DNA from: DATEPR01 sp036503065
Lineage (GTDB): Bacteria; Actinomycetota; Actinomycetes; Mycobacteriales; Pseudonocardiaceae
Direction of reading: 5' to 3'
Length of the DNA: 64,000 nt
Assembly (NCBI GenBank): GCA_036503065.1
Contig: DASXXM010000151.1
Coordinates: 9,157 to 73,156 of the forward strand
The notes under the pieces: generated by a model
The model's input: only the letters and a program-made list of their open reading frames with translations
Databases searched by the model: none
Told to the model about the DNA's origin: nothing
Part shown: positions 8,858 to 16,834 of the stretch, piece by piece
Numbering within the stretch: position 1 is the stretch's first letter
How the letters are laid out: every line of letters begins with the position of its first letter
Position numbers and translations under genes: made by a program

Positions 8858-9460
8858 TCAGGTGTTGAACGGATTGGCCGTCAGGTCGATGGCCTCCTGC
8901 CGGACGTCGGAGGATTCGAAGCGGTTCAGTGCGACGACGGCGGCCAGCACGAGCCGCCGGTCCACCCGGGAGTCATGCACGGTCACCGCGAACCTGGCCC
9001 GCACGCCGCCGGACCTGGAGACCACGAACCCGGTGGAGTCCCTCGCGTCGAACAGGAAATTGAAGGGCAGGACGTTGTTCGCCACGCCGGTGAGCACGAG
9101 CGAGAACGGGAATCGGTAGCGGGTGGCGCTGGCGCCGGTGGGATGCGCGGTCAGGACCGGCAACCCGGGTTGGGCCACCGACCACCGCTTTCGCCGGGGC
9201 GCGCCGAAGCGGGAGTTGACGGTGCCGAGTTCGGTGCGATCCGGGGCGTACGCGGCGCGTTCGGTGACGTATCCCGCGATGTCGGCCAGTTGCGGCCCGA
9301 CCAGCAGTTGCAGCGCACGCAGGCTGTCGTAGGCGCCCGCCCGGTACAGCCGGGCGACCGGGGTGGCCCGGTCGGCGCCCCAGACGTCGAAGGTCGTCTG
9401 CTGCCGGCCGTAGGACACGGTGACCTGGAACGAGGTCAGGGAATGCAGTTCGGGGCTCAT
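8858..9460 (-). CDS. hypothetical protein in WXG-protein operon
   Basis: A 200-residue protein I do not recognise. It has no signal peptide or membrane helix and reads as a beta-rich soluble domain, with many short hydrophobic strands such as FQVTVSYG, RYRFPFSLVLTG and ARFAVTVHD. Its ATG at 9460 overlaps the stop of the 82-residue gene upstream as ATGA, placing it third in an operon headed by a large WXG-like protein. By analogy with type VII cassettes it might be a chaperone, an immunity protein or a second effector. Nothing in the sequence decides this. Confidence 0.75.
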   Translation of the reverse strand: MSPELHSLTSFQVTVSYGRQQTTFDVWGADRATPVARLYRAGAYDSLRALQLLVGPQLADIAGYVTERAAYAPDRTELGTVNSRFGAPRRKRWSVAQPGLPVLTAHPTGASATRYRFPFSLVLTGVANNVLPFNFLFDARDSTGFVVSRSGGVRARFAVTVHDSRVDRRLVLAAVVALNRFESSDVRQEAIDLTANPFNT

Positions 9461-9705
9461 ACGTCCTCGTCGAAGAGTGTGAACTCGGTGTCGGCCCGCT
9501 CCGCGCGCTGCTGCTCGTGTTCCGCGCGGTACCTGCGCGACGTGTGGCTCAGCTGCTCGATGAGACCGCGGACGTCCTCGACCTCCGCGCCCGCCATCAT
9601 GCGTGTGAAGATCTGGCCCGCGATCGCCCGCTGCTCCGGCGTCTGTTCGGCGAGCAGGCGCGCGCCGAACTTCTCCTCGATCATCGGGTCGTCCTTGGGG
9701 TGCAT
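9457..9705 (-). CDS. small acidic hypothetical protein
   Basis: An 82-residue, highly charged, helical protein with no recognised domain, from MHPKDDPMIEEKF to an acidic end FTLFDEDV. ATG 9705 is chosen because GGGAGGAG precedes it at normal spacing. An in-frame ATG at 9735 overlaps the stop of the upstream gene (ATGA) and would add ten residues, so translation may also be coupled there. It lies between the WXG-like gene and the 200-residue gene and overlaps the latter. A small chaperone or adaptor for the secreted neighbour is a guess. Confidence 0.7.
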   Translation of the reverse strand: MHPKDDPMIEEKFGARLLAEQTPEQRAIAGQIFTRMMAGAEVEDVRGLIEQLSHTSRRYRAEHEQQRAERADTEFTLFDEDV

Positions 9706-9731
9706 GCGCTCCTCCCTACCCTCTGGACCGG

Positions 9732-10943
9732 TCATGAGGACGGCAGCAGGCCGATACGCAGGGCGCCGAGTTCCGGGTTCCAGCCGCTGTTCGTCTCGAA
9801 CTCGGCGGCGCGCTGCTGCACGTCGTTCTTGATGTCGTCGATGCTGGGGATCGGCGAGCTGAAGAACTTCTCCACCGCCTTGATGTCGCTGGAGATCTTG
9901 CTGATCGCGGCGGAGATCTTGTTGAAGATCGAGATGATCGTGCTGATCACCGAGATGATCGTGCGCACCGTCTTGTATATCTTGTACAACTCCCAGATAT
10001 CCAGGACGATCGCGCCGATGTCCGCCACCGGGTCCTCGGGGCCGCCGCCCGCGGCCTCGATCGCCGCGGTGCCGCCAAGGATCGTCGCGGCCTCTTCGGC
10101 GAGCTGCTTGACGCCCTGCTCCAGCAGATCGTTGATCGCCTTGAGCACCGCGAAAACCAGCACGCAGACGGCGTCGTAGCCGTCCTTGTACAGCTTCGCG
10201 GCGACCTTGGCCGCGTCCCCGAGACCACCGATTCCCATGTGCCAGCGAAACAGGTAGGAGTCGAATGCCGAGCCCGCGTCCCCGGTCCATTCGGAGGCCA
10301 GCCGCCAGGTGCCTTTGCGCAGGGTGCCGGCGACGGTGTAACTGGCGTCGCTGAGCTGTTGGTAGGACTCCTCGAGGTACTTCAGCCGCCCGTACTCGCC
10401 GACGATGGGCTTGAGAATCAACTCGACAAGGCTTTGTCCGGTCACGAACTTGAAGAGGATCTCGGCGCCCTTGAGCTCGCCGCCGATCAGCTTGCCGCTG
10501 GCCAGCTTGAGCTGTATCTGGATGTTCTTGGCGGTGTCGTCCCCCGCACTGTCCGGTTCCTTGAGCGTGATCGGGGCGTCGTCGAAGGTGCCGAGCTTGG
10601 GCAGGTTCGGCAGGACGGAGAAGCCCGGAATCGCGGCGGGATAGGCGTTCTTCAGGTTCTGCTCGGCCTGCGCGTCACCGCGTAAGTAGGTGTCGCGCGA
10701 CTGGAGGATCTTGCTCGACACGCCGGTCATGCCGGACTGGCACTGGGTGTATCTCGGGTGGAAGAACCCGGCTGCCTCGGTGACCAGGCCGCGCAACGGT
10801 TCGAGGAGCCCGTCGAGGCCGTCCGTTGTGGCGCACTCCTTGCCGGCCCAGTCCGCCAACTGGCCCAGGTCGCCGCCCTGCTTGAGCACGAGCCCGGAGT
10901 ACGACGTGAAGTCGCCGCTCGGCGGCGCGTTGAATCCACCCAT
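9732..10943 (-). CDS. large WXG100-like protein, putative type VII secretion substrate
   Basis: A 403-residue protein that begins MGGFNAPPSGDFTSYSGL. It has an EWTGDAGSAFDSYL stretch (W-T-G near residue 223) resembling the WXG turn, then long amphipathic and hydrophobic helices including AVCVLVFAVLKAINDLLEQG and a repeated Ile-rich segment (IISVISTIISIFNKI) near residues 340-360. This layout fits large ESX/WXG substrates of actinomycetes. No ESX core genes (eccA-E) are in the window. It heads a three-gene coupled operon. ATG 10943 was chosen over an upstream in-frame start because the added part is basic and proline-rich, unlike the protein. No C-terminal toxin domain is recognisable. Confidence 0.75.
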   Translation of the reverse strand: MGGFNAPPSGDFTSYSGLVLKQGGDLGQLADWAGKECATTDGLDGLLEPLRGLVTEAAGFFHPRYTQCQSGMTGVSSKILQSRDTYLRGDAQAEQNLKNAYPAAIPGFSVLPNLPKLGTFDDAPITLKEPDSAGDDTAKNIQIQLKLASGKLIGGELKGAEILFKFVTGQSLVELILKPIVGEYGRLKYLEESYQQLSDASYTVAGTLRKGTWRLASEWTGDAGSAFDSYLFRWHMGIGGLGDAAKVAAKLYKDGYDAVCVLVFAVLKAINDLLEQGVKQLAEEAATILGGTAAIEAAGGGPEDPVADIGAIVLDIWELYKIYKTVRTIISVISTIISIFNKISAAISKISSDIKAVEKFFSSPIPSIDDIKNDVQQRAAEFETNSGWNPELGALRIGLLPSS

Positions 10944-11312
10944 TTTTGACCCCCACTCACCCGATCGTCCCTTCCGGAACGACAGCGTTGCACACGTCGA
11001 GGACAGCGGCAACCGAATCGGACCATTCACAGCCGAGCCGCACGCGGCTCGCCGGTGGCATGACGCTGGGGATCCGGCCGGGTTCGTCCGCGTCACCACT
11101 GCCGCGGCGCTCGACCGCGGTACCGATGGCCGAGCGGTTACCTTTCCATGGATCAAAGCCCACGAATTGTTCCGGCATATCAGTTCGCATTTCTCGATCC
11201 GATCACCGGACTACCGGTCGGCCTGATCAACCTGGCCCTGCCGCTGGAGTGCGCTCGCCGGGGCTTGTGTGCCGCGGTAGGGTGGTCGAGGCGTCTGGGG
11301 GGGTGCATTGGT
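10944..11312. other. divergent intergenic region, 369 bp
   Basis: This gap separates the leftward WXG-like operon from the rightward O-antigen-ligase-like gene and must hold both promoters. Its GC is lower near 11140-11200. I see no convincing -35/-10 pair, repeat or RNA gene. If the downstream gene starts at ATG 11148 rather than TTG 11313, the gap shrinks to about 200 bp. Confidence 0.4.
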
Positions 11313-12650
11313 TTGGCCGGGGGGATTCGTGGGCGCGCGCTGCGGCAGGCGCGGGGGATTGAGCCGAGCGTTGTTCTGCTCGTCGCCGGGCTGGCCCTCG
11401 CACTGTACCTGCAGGGCGCATTCGTCCCGAGGACACAGCTTCTCGTCGCGGTGCCGCTGGTCGTCGGTGTGCTGCTCGCGCCTCGTCTACCGGCGGTCAC
11501 GCGGCAGGACCTGCCGGTCGTGCTCGCCGCCGCGGGGCTGGCTGGCTGGGCGGTGGCCGACGGCGCGCTGACCGGCCATCTGCTTGCCGGATTCCGGTAT
11601 CTGCTGCTGATCGCGGGTGTGCTCGTGCTGGCCGGCGTCTGCCGGCAACTGTCGGGTACGGCGCGCGGCACGCTGGTCAACGGCCTGCTCGTGGTCTGCG
11701 CCGCGGTGGCCGCGCTGGGCTGGTTCGGCGTGGTGGTGCATCACCCGGCGTGGGGTTTCCTGAGTGCCGGCATGTGGCGCGCGTCGTCGACCCTGACCTA
11801 CCCGAACGCGACCGCGGCCGTGCTGGCCATGGCCGCGCTGGTCTGCCTGGCACTGCGTACCGGCGATCCGGCCGCACGATGGCCGGGTGGCACGGCCACC
11901 ATCCTGCTCACCGGATTGGCGGCCACGCTGAGCCGGGCCGGCCTTGGCGGGTTGGCGATCGGACTGATCGTGCTCGGTATCGGCATCGGCTGGCGGCCGC
12001 TGCTGCGGGGTGCGGTCGGACCGCTGCTCGGCGCCCTGGTCGCGACGACCGGCCTGCTGCCCTCGATCACCGCGCACACGCCCACCGCGGTCACCATCGT
12101 GGTCGCAGGCCTTGCGGCGGCGGCCGGGTTGGTCATCGGCAGCCGCGTCGGTGCCACCCGCATCGTGCTGGTCGTCTTCGTTGCCGGACTGGCCGCCGCG
12201 CTGGTGCTGCTGGCCGGGCGACTGGCATCGCGGTTCACCTTCGACTCGCCGGACCGGTGGGGTTCCTTCCGCGCCGCCTGGGAGGTGTTCCTGCGTCACC
12301 CGGTGACCGGCGCCGGTCCCGGCATCGACCAGTTCGTGCTCGCTCAGGCGACGGGCGACACCAACGTGTTCCTGTTCGTACACAACGAATATCTCCAGGT
12401 TCTCGCCGAGTTGGGCATCCTCGGCGGCATCCTGCTCGTCACCTTCCTCGCGCTGGTCGTGCTGCGACTGTGGCGGCGCGACGCGGGCGCGCTCGGTGTC
12501 GGCGGCATCGCCGCACTGGCGGCGCTCCTGCTGCACGCCGGGTTCGACTTCGTGTGGCACATCCCGGCCGTCCCACTGCTCGCGGCGGCCTTCTTGGGCG
12601 TCGCCATGCCCCAAGCCAGCTCAACCACAACGGAACCGAAAGGGAAATGA
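11313..12650 (+). CDS. O-antigen ligase/polymerase-like membrane protein (Wzy_C)
   Basis: A polytopic membrane protein with about ten to twelve hydrophobic helices. The hallmark of the O-antigen ligase/Wzy_C family is near the C-terminus: HPVTGAGPGIDQF, then VHNEYLQVLAELGILGG. Members join or polymerise glycans on lipid carriers at the outer face of the membrane; in Gram-positives the acceptor is often unknown. TTG 11313 follows a G-rich ribosome site. The in-frame ATG at 11148 would add about 55 residues with poor third-position GC, so I prefer the shorter form. It is followed immediately by a small secreted protein gene, suggesting a cell-surface unit. Confidence 0.82.
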   Translation: MAGGIRGRALRQARGIEPSVVLLVAGLALALYLQGAFVPRTQLLVAVPLVVGVLLAPRLPAVTRQDLPVVLAAAGLAGWAVADGALTGHLLAGFRYLLLIAGVLVLAGVCRQLSGTARGTLVNGLLVVCAAVAALGWFGVVVHHPAWGFLSAGMWRASSTLTYPNATAAVLAMAALVCLALRTGDPAARWPGGTATILLTGLAATLSRAGLGGLAIGLIVLGIGIGWRPLLRGAVGPLLGALVATTGLLPSITAHTPTAVTIVVAGLAAAAGLVIGSRVGATRIVLVVFVAGLAAALVLLAGRLASRFTFDSPDRWGSFRAAWEVFLRHPVTGAGPGIDQFVLAQATGDTNVFLFVHNEYLQVLAELGILGGILLVTFLALVVLRLWRRDAGALGVGGIAALAALLLHAGFDFVWHIPAVPLLAAAFLGVAMPQASSTTTEPKGK

Positions 12651-12651
12651 A

Positions 12652-13101
12652 TTGATCCGCAACAGCAGAATCAAGGCGGCCATCGCCGCCGTCACGATCC
12701 TCGGGGCAACGGGAGCCGCACTGCTCGTCCCCGCCTCCCCCGCGGTCGCCTTCAGTTCCGGCGGCCTGGTACTCGACGTCGCGATTCAGTCGCCCGCACA
12801 TCTCCTCGCCAACGGGGCCGCGATCGCCCAGCCCGTCCAATACACCTGCTTCGGCACGAACAATGCCCAGGTAGAGGTGAGCGTGACCGAACGGGTGAGC
12901 GGCGGCGCCATCGCCACCGGCAACGGGATACTGTCCAACCCGGTCTGTACCGGTGAAATCCAGACCACCAAGATCGACATAGTGGCATCCGGAGCCAGGG
13001 CATTCACCAAGGGAAGCGCCTTCGCGACCGCCAGCATCTTCGGCTGCGCCAACTTCTGCGGGAATGAGACCGACAACCGCACGATCGCAATCCAGCGCTA
13101 G
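12652..13101 (+). CDS. small secreted protein with four cysteines
   Basis: A 149-residue secreted protein of unknown function. It has a basic N-terminus (MIRNSRIK), a hydrophobic core and a likely signal-peptidase site after PASPAVA near residue 33. The mature part is beta-rich with four cysteines (YTCFG, PVCTG, GCANFCGN), probably two disulfides. It starts at TTG 12652, directly after the upstream stop at 12650, with GAAAGGGAAA as ribosome site inside the previous gene, so it is coupled to the O-antigen-ligase-like gene. A terminator follows at 13127-13158. Confidence 0.75.
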   Translation: MIRNSRIKAAIAAVTILGATGAALLVPASPAVAFSSGGLVLDVAIQSPAHLLANGAAIAQPVQYTCFGTNNAQVEVSVTERVSGGAIATGNGILSNPVCTGEIQTTKIDIVASGARAFTKGSAFATASIFGCANFCGNETDNRTIAIQR

Positions 13102-13126
13102 CATTTCCGGTATGCATTAACCGGCG

Positions 13127-13158
13127 CCGGTCGGGTGGGGTATCGCACACCCGACCGG
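13127..13158. terminator. bidirectional hairpin terminator
   Basis: A perfect 11-bp inverted repeat, CCGGTCGGGTG and CACCCGACCGG, with a 10-base loop sits between the convergent secreted-protein and isochorismatase genes. There is no long T-tract, as is common in actinomycetes. Confidence 0.7.
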
Positions 13159-13225
13159 TCAGGGCTGTGGACGGGCCAACGGTGCGGGAGGGGTTGGCCT
13201 CGAACCCGGTCGACCACCCGAACTC

Positions 13226-13822
13226 CTAACGGAACTCGGCGATCAACTCGTCCGACGCGAGAACGCGGCCGAAGAACCTGCCGATCACCGATTCGGTCGC
13301 GCGCTGCGACGCATCGCTCAGGCCGCCGGTCGCGTCGCCGACGAACACGACCCGGAAGTCGCGCATGTACGCACCGCGCGCCGTCGAGTCGCAGCAGATC
13401 TCGGTGAGCGTGCCGACGATCACGACGGTGTCGATCACGCGCGGCCCGGACACGGTCGCCAGCACGGTTTCCAGGCACGTGTTGTGGAACGCGTCGTACC
13501 GGTGCTTGCGGACCACGACGTCACCGGACTCGGGCGCCAACTCGTCGACGATGCGCGCGCCGTCGCTGCCAGCGCGCAGGCCCGCCGTCCGCAACACCGG
13601 GTTGTAGGCGGTCTCCAGCGGCGAGATGTCGAACGTGTCCAACAGGATGTGCTCGGTGTAGATCACCGGCATGCCGACCGCCCGGCATGCCGCGACGACA
13701 CGCCGCATCGTCGGCAACCGGTCCAGCGCCATCGGCACGTGCATGGGATGTCCCGGCAGGACGAAGTCGTTCTGCATGTCGATGACGAGCAGCGCCGACC
13801 GCCGCGAATCAACCCGCCACAT
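13226..13822 (-). CDS. isochorismatase-family cysteine hydrolase
   Basis: A 198-residue hydrolase of the isochorismatase/nicotinamidase superfamily. The catalytic triad is visible: Asp in LLVIDMQNDF (about residue 15), Lys in VVVRKHRYDAF (about 103), and the nucleophile Cys in TLTEICCDSTARGA (about 140). Substrates of the family include isochorismate, nicotinamide, N-carbamoyl compounds and ureidoacrylate; none can be chosen here. ATG 13822 has GGAGGTGGG ahead of it, preferred over an upstream ATG that adds a basic, unrelated N-terminus. It diverges from the HTH-PASTA gene with a 7-bp palindrome between them. Confidence 0.88.
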   Translation of the reverse strand: MWRVDSRRSALLVIDMQNDFVLPGHPMHVPMALDRLPTMRRVVAACRAVGMPVIYTEHILLDTFDISPLETAYNPVLRTAGLRAGSDGARIVDELAPESGDVVVRKHRYDAFHNTCLETVLATVSGPRVIDTVVIVGTLTEICCDSTARGAYMRDFRVVFVGDATGGLSDASQRATESVIGRFFGRVLASDELIAEFR

Positions 13823-13872
13823 GGCCCACCTCCGGACTATGACGCGCACCGCGGGCGTAGACCAGCGGTCCA

Positions 13873-13890
13873 TGTCAGGCTACCCTGACA
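13873..13890. promoter_or_regulatory. palindromic operator overlapping a leaderless promoter
   Basis: TGTCAGG-CTAC-CCTGACA is a perfect 7-bp inverted repeat in the isochorismatase/HTH-PASTA divergent gap. It contains TACCCT (13881-13886), a TAnnnT -10 element six bases before ATG 13893, so the HTH-PASTA mRNA may be leaderless. A DNA-binding protein on the palindrome would block that promoter. Confidence 0.55.
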
Positions 13891-13892
13891 GC

Positions 13893-14615
13893 ATGAGCAA
13901 GGATGTGGACCCGTGGCAGGAGGGTCAGCAGGCGTGGGGACGACTCGCGGGGTGGTCCCGGGACACGCCCGCCGCAACCGGTCCCCAGGACGATGGTGAC
14001 CGTGCTTTGACGGCGCTGACCGATATCGGCGTGATCCGGCGATTCCTCGATCAGGTCGAGTTCGAGGCGGTGCGGACCGCGCGCAGACAGCGCAAGTCAT
14101 GGTCGGAGATAGCGATCCGGCTGGGCGTGACGCGACAGTCGGCGTGGGAGCGGTGGCGCGACGTGGACGAGGCGGCATCGTCGACCGGACCGGCATCTGT
14201 GCTCGCGACCGAAGCCGACGCGGTGGCACGGGCCCGGCTGGTGTTGGGCGGCTCTCCCACCGGGCCGGACGACGTGAGCATGCGGGCGCGGGAAATGCGC
14301 AGACGCTCGTTCGTGTTGGTGCCCAACGTGGTCGGCATGTCCTGGGACGACGCCCATGCCGCGTTGCAGCGCAGTGGACTCGTCGCGGTAGGACCGGACC
14401 CGGACGGCCCGCCGATGACCGCAACGGGTTGGCCGCAGAGCGTGGTGACCGACCAGAGCCCGGAGTCCGGCGCGACGGTACCCCCCGGCGCCCACGTGAC
14501 CCTGTGGGTGGACCGAGGCGGCGGCTCCGGCGTACGCGAACCACGACGCCCCAAGCCGGACCCGAAGACAGGCCGCAAGATGTGGGACGAGGTAACCGAC
14601 GAGGCGGTGAGCTGA
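13893..14615 (+). CDS. helix-turn-helix protein with C-terminal PASTA domain
   Basis: A 240-residue soluble protein. The middle (about residues 50-90) reads RTARRQRKSWSEIAIRLGVTRQSAWERW, a helix-turn-helix of the type found in sigma region 4 or small regulators. The C-terminal third is one PASTA repeat, VPNVVGMSWDDAHAALQRSGL through SPESGATVPPGAHVTLWV (about 145-205). PASTA domains normally sit outside the cell on Ser/Thr kinases and penicillin-binding proteins and sense muropeptides. Here there is no membrane helix or signal peptide, so the protein is cytoplasmic and DNA-binding. It may bind the adjacent palindrome; that is inference. Confidence 0.85.
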   Translation: MSKDVDPWQEGQQAWGRLAGWSRDTPAATGPQDDGDRALTALTDIGVIRRFLDQVEFEAVRTARRQRKSWSEIAIRLGVTRQSAWERWRDVDEAASSTGPASVLATEADAVARARLVLGGSPTGPDDVSMRAREMRRRSFVLVPNVVGMSWDDAHAALQRSGLVAVGPDPDGPPMTATGWPQSVVTDQSPESGATVPPGAHVTLWVDRGGGSGVREPRRPKPDPKTGRKMWDEVTDEAVS

Positions 14616-14682
14616 CCACCCAGGATGACGCGAATCTCGCACTTGCCATAGCAAACAGCAAATCCGCATCCAACACCCCATC

Positions 14683-14714
14683 GTGCACGGGTGATCAGAC
14701 AATCACCCGTGCAC
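14683..14714 (+). terminator. strong hairpin after HTH-PASTA gene
   Basis: A perfect 13-bp inverted repeat (GTGCACGGGTGAT and ATCACCCGTGCAC) with a 6-base loop lies 68 bases after the HTH-PASTA stop. It is a good intrinsic-terminator candidate, and also the left border of the repeat-rich patch. Confidence 0.6.
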
Positions 14715-14890
14715 CGCCACCACACCACGCATGCTATAGCAAACAGCACACACAATCACCAAGCATCGCCACAGCACCCGCTATAGCAAATAGCATGCAG
14801 CAAAATTCGTGCGGCACAACATGACATCCGCCACTGAACAGGTCGGCCGCCTGCCGCCTGCCCTAGTTTCCGCGGATGCCACATGCCATA

Positions 14891-14940
14891 GCAATCAGCA
14901 ATCAGCAATCAGCAATCAGCAATCAGCAATCAGCAATCAG
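14891..14940. repeat. tandem heptamer GCAATCA, seven copies
   Basis: Seven uninterrupted head-to-tail copies of GCAATCA plus one base. It follows a degenerate core copy and is the cleanest heptamer array in the region. Confidence 0.9.
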
Positions 14941-14994
14941 ACGAGCATCGCAGGAGCAGCAGCTATAGCAAATAGCATGCAGAGGTGTGGGCGA

Positions 14995-15288
14995 TCATGC
15001 TATAGCAAATAGCATGCAGCAAATCCGCGTCACAACGTGATGTCCACTGATGGACAGGGCGGCCGCCTGCCTCCCGCGCCCGGGCGACGCCGATGCCACA
15101 CATGCCACATGCCACATGCCACATGCCACATGCCACAGCAAATAGTAATCATCCGAGCGTCGCCGCAGGTGCTCACAGAAGGACTCGCCGTGGGCGGTCA
15201 GTTCGGCGTCCAGCGCGGTCCAGGAACCACGCAGTTCGGGATCGTCGGTACGCGCCGGTCCCGCGATGTCGCCGAACCGGGCGGACAA
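14995..15288 (-). pseudogene. possible gene fragment embedded in repeats
   Basis: A 97-codon minus-strand frame. Its first 50 codons (to about 15140) look like real actinomycete coding sequence, with ELRGSWTALDAELTAHGESFCEHLRRRS. The rest is translated repeat DNA. I do not recognise the protein. It is most likely a stranded fragment of a gene separated by repeat expansion, but it could be a small orphan gene. Confidence 0.35.
15099..15133. repeat. tandem heptamer CACATGC, five copies
   Basis: Five head-to-tail copies of CACATGC at the end of the second long repeat block, followed by CACAGCAAATAG, a degenerate core. Confidence 0.9.
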
Positions 15289-15410
15289 GGTCTAGGTGAT
15301 CATGCTATAGCAAATAGCATGCAGTGAATTCCGCGTCACAACGTGGTGTTCGCTACTGGACAGGACAGGGCAGGGCAGCCGCCTGCCTCCCGCGCCTGGC
15401 GACGCCGATG

Positions 15411-15437
15411 CCATATGCCATATGCCATATGCCATAG
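15411..15437. repeat. tandem heptamer CCATATG, three copies plus variant
   Basis: Three copies of CCATATG, then CCATAGC, at the matching place in the third long repeat block. The array has the same position as CACATGC in block two but a different sequence. Confidence 0.85.
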
Positions 15438-15544
15438 CATGCAGCAATCTCCGGATGTCGCTGCGGAGATGCTATAGCAAATAACATACAGCAAATTCGT
15501 GCGTCACAATGTCGCGTCCGCTGCTGGCGGGGCGGTTGTCTGTC

Positions 15545-16834
15545 TCACGGGGCGATGGGGGTGGCTGCCGCGCTGGTGGGCGTTGTTGCCGGTGCCTCGT
15601 TCCGTGGTTTGGTCACGATGGGGAGTATCAGGGCGACCGCGGCGATGATCCCGATCGTGGTGAAGGCCACCGTGTAGGACTTGCCGTTGATCAGGGCGGC
15701 GACCAGTAGCGGGCCCGCGACTCCGCCGATGCTCCAGCCAACGATCATCAGACCGTAGACGGCACCGGCGTTGCGCAGCCCGAAGAAGTCGCCCGCGGTG
15801 GCCGGCATCGTGCCGAAACCGCCGCCGTAGCACAGGTACACCAACGCGGTCAGCACCGCGAACAGCACCGCCGACGAGGAGTGCGGCAGCACCAGGAAGC
15901 ACACCGCCTGGATACCGAGCATGCACAGGAACGCCACCATCCTGCCGATGTGCGTCGACAGCCAGCCCCAGAAGACCCGGCCGCCACCGTTGAACAAGCC
16001 CATCACGCCCACCAGCGTGGCCGCCGATACCGCGCTGTAACCGGCGATGTCGGAGGCCGCGGTGGCCGCCACCGAGATCAGCGCGATGCCCGCGGTCACG
16101 TTGAGCGTCAGGATCGCCGTGAGCAGGTACCACTGCGGGGTGCGCAGCGCCTCGGTCAGCGAGAAGTCGCGTCCGCTGGACACCACGGCGCTGTGGGCCG
16201 GCGGGGTCCAGCCGGGCACGGTGTATCCGGCGGGCGGGTTCCGGAAGAACGCCGCACCGACGATCACCATGATCAGGTAGGCCGCGCCGAGCCAGAGAAA
16301 CGCCCGGGTGGGCACCTTGGCGTAGTGCGTCACCAGGGCCTGGGCGACCGGCGACGTGATCACCGCGCCGAAGCCGAAGCCGCCAACCGCGATGCCGGTG
16401 ATCAGGCCCCGGTGGTCGGGGAACCACTTCTGCAGCATCGCGATGGGCACGATGTAGGCACATCCGAGCCCGAATCCCGCGATCACGCCGTATCCGAGTA
16501 TCAGCAGCCAGAACTGGTTACTACCGCCGGCCAGTCCGGCCAGCAGCACGCCGATCGAATAGATGATCCCGCCGCCCAGCGCGACCACCCTCGGGCCCCT
16601 GGCGTCCTGGATCCGTCCGCCGATGAAGGTGCCGATGAAGACCATGCCGATGGCGACGGAGAACGGCACCGCCGCCGCCGACTTGCTCAGCTGGAAGTCG
16701 TTTCCGGTGGCGTGCAATGCCTTGGCGAACACGCTCCAGGCGTACACCGCACCAAGGGCGAGCTGCAGCAGGATCGCGGCGGCCGCGACTCCCCAACGGC
16801 GACGGGTCAGATTGTCGGTGGCGGCTGCGGTCAC
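15545..16834 (-). CDS. OFA-family (oxalate/formate-type) MFS transporter
   Basis: A 429-residue, 12-helix major facilitator protein. It begins with a basic cap and helix 1 (RWGVAAAAILLQLALGAVYAWSVF), the GAVYAWSVF pattern being typical of the OFA oxalate:formate antiporter family. IGGRIQDARGPR in loop 2-3 matches the MFS loop motif. Family members exchange small carboxylates, but many actinomycete members are uncharacterised. It stands alone; the 3' end abuts the heptad-repeat patch and the 5' side faces a debris region. Confidence 0.9.
   Translation of the reverse strand: MTAAATDNLTRRRWGVAAAAILLQLALGAVYAWSVFAKALHATGNDFQLSKSAAAVPFSVAIGMVFIGTFIGGRIQDARGPRVVALGGGIIYSIGVLLAGLAGGSNQFWLLILGYGVIAGFGLGCAYIVPIAMLQKWFPDHRGLITGIAVGGFGFGAVITSPVAQALVTHYAKVPTRAFLWLGAAYLIMVIVGAAFFRNPPAGYTVPGWTPPAHSAVVSSGRDFSLTEALRTPQWYLLTAILTLNVTAGIALISVAATAASDIAGYSAVSAATLVGVMGLFNGGGRVFWGWLSTHIGRMVAFLCMLGIQAVCFLVLPHSSSAVLFAVLTALVYLCYGGGFGTMPATAGDFFGLRNAGAVYGLMIVGWSIGGVAGPLLVAALINGKSYTVAFTTIGIIAAVALILPIVTKPRNEAPATTPTSAAATPIAP

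Larger units (their letters stand above)
14645..15530. repeat. heptad-periodic intergenic repeat region
   Basis: About 0.9 kb of non-coding DNA is built from a 7-bp theme (nAGCAnn) and longer imperfect direct repeats. The core GCTATAGCAAATAGCATG or a close variant begins at 14733, 14780, 14962, 14999, 15304 and 15471. Weaker copies begin near 14645, 14885, 15132 and 15431. Four copies extend into a shared block of about 100-130 bp: the core, then GTCACAACGTGATG-like sequence, then CGCCTGCCTCCCGCGCC and CGACGCCGATGCCA. The blocks begin at 14780, 14999, 15304 and 15471, and the last runs into the transporter gene end. Each core contains GCTAT...ATAGC and GCATGC inverted repeats. The heptad composition differs strongly from flanking genes. 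Confidence 0.8.

Noticed and set aside
14891..15133. CRISPR array at the tandem repeats
   Set aside because: Units are 7 bp and contiguous with no spacers of constant length, and there are no cas genes.
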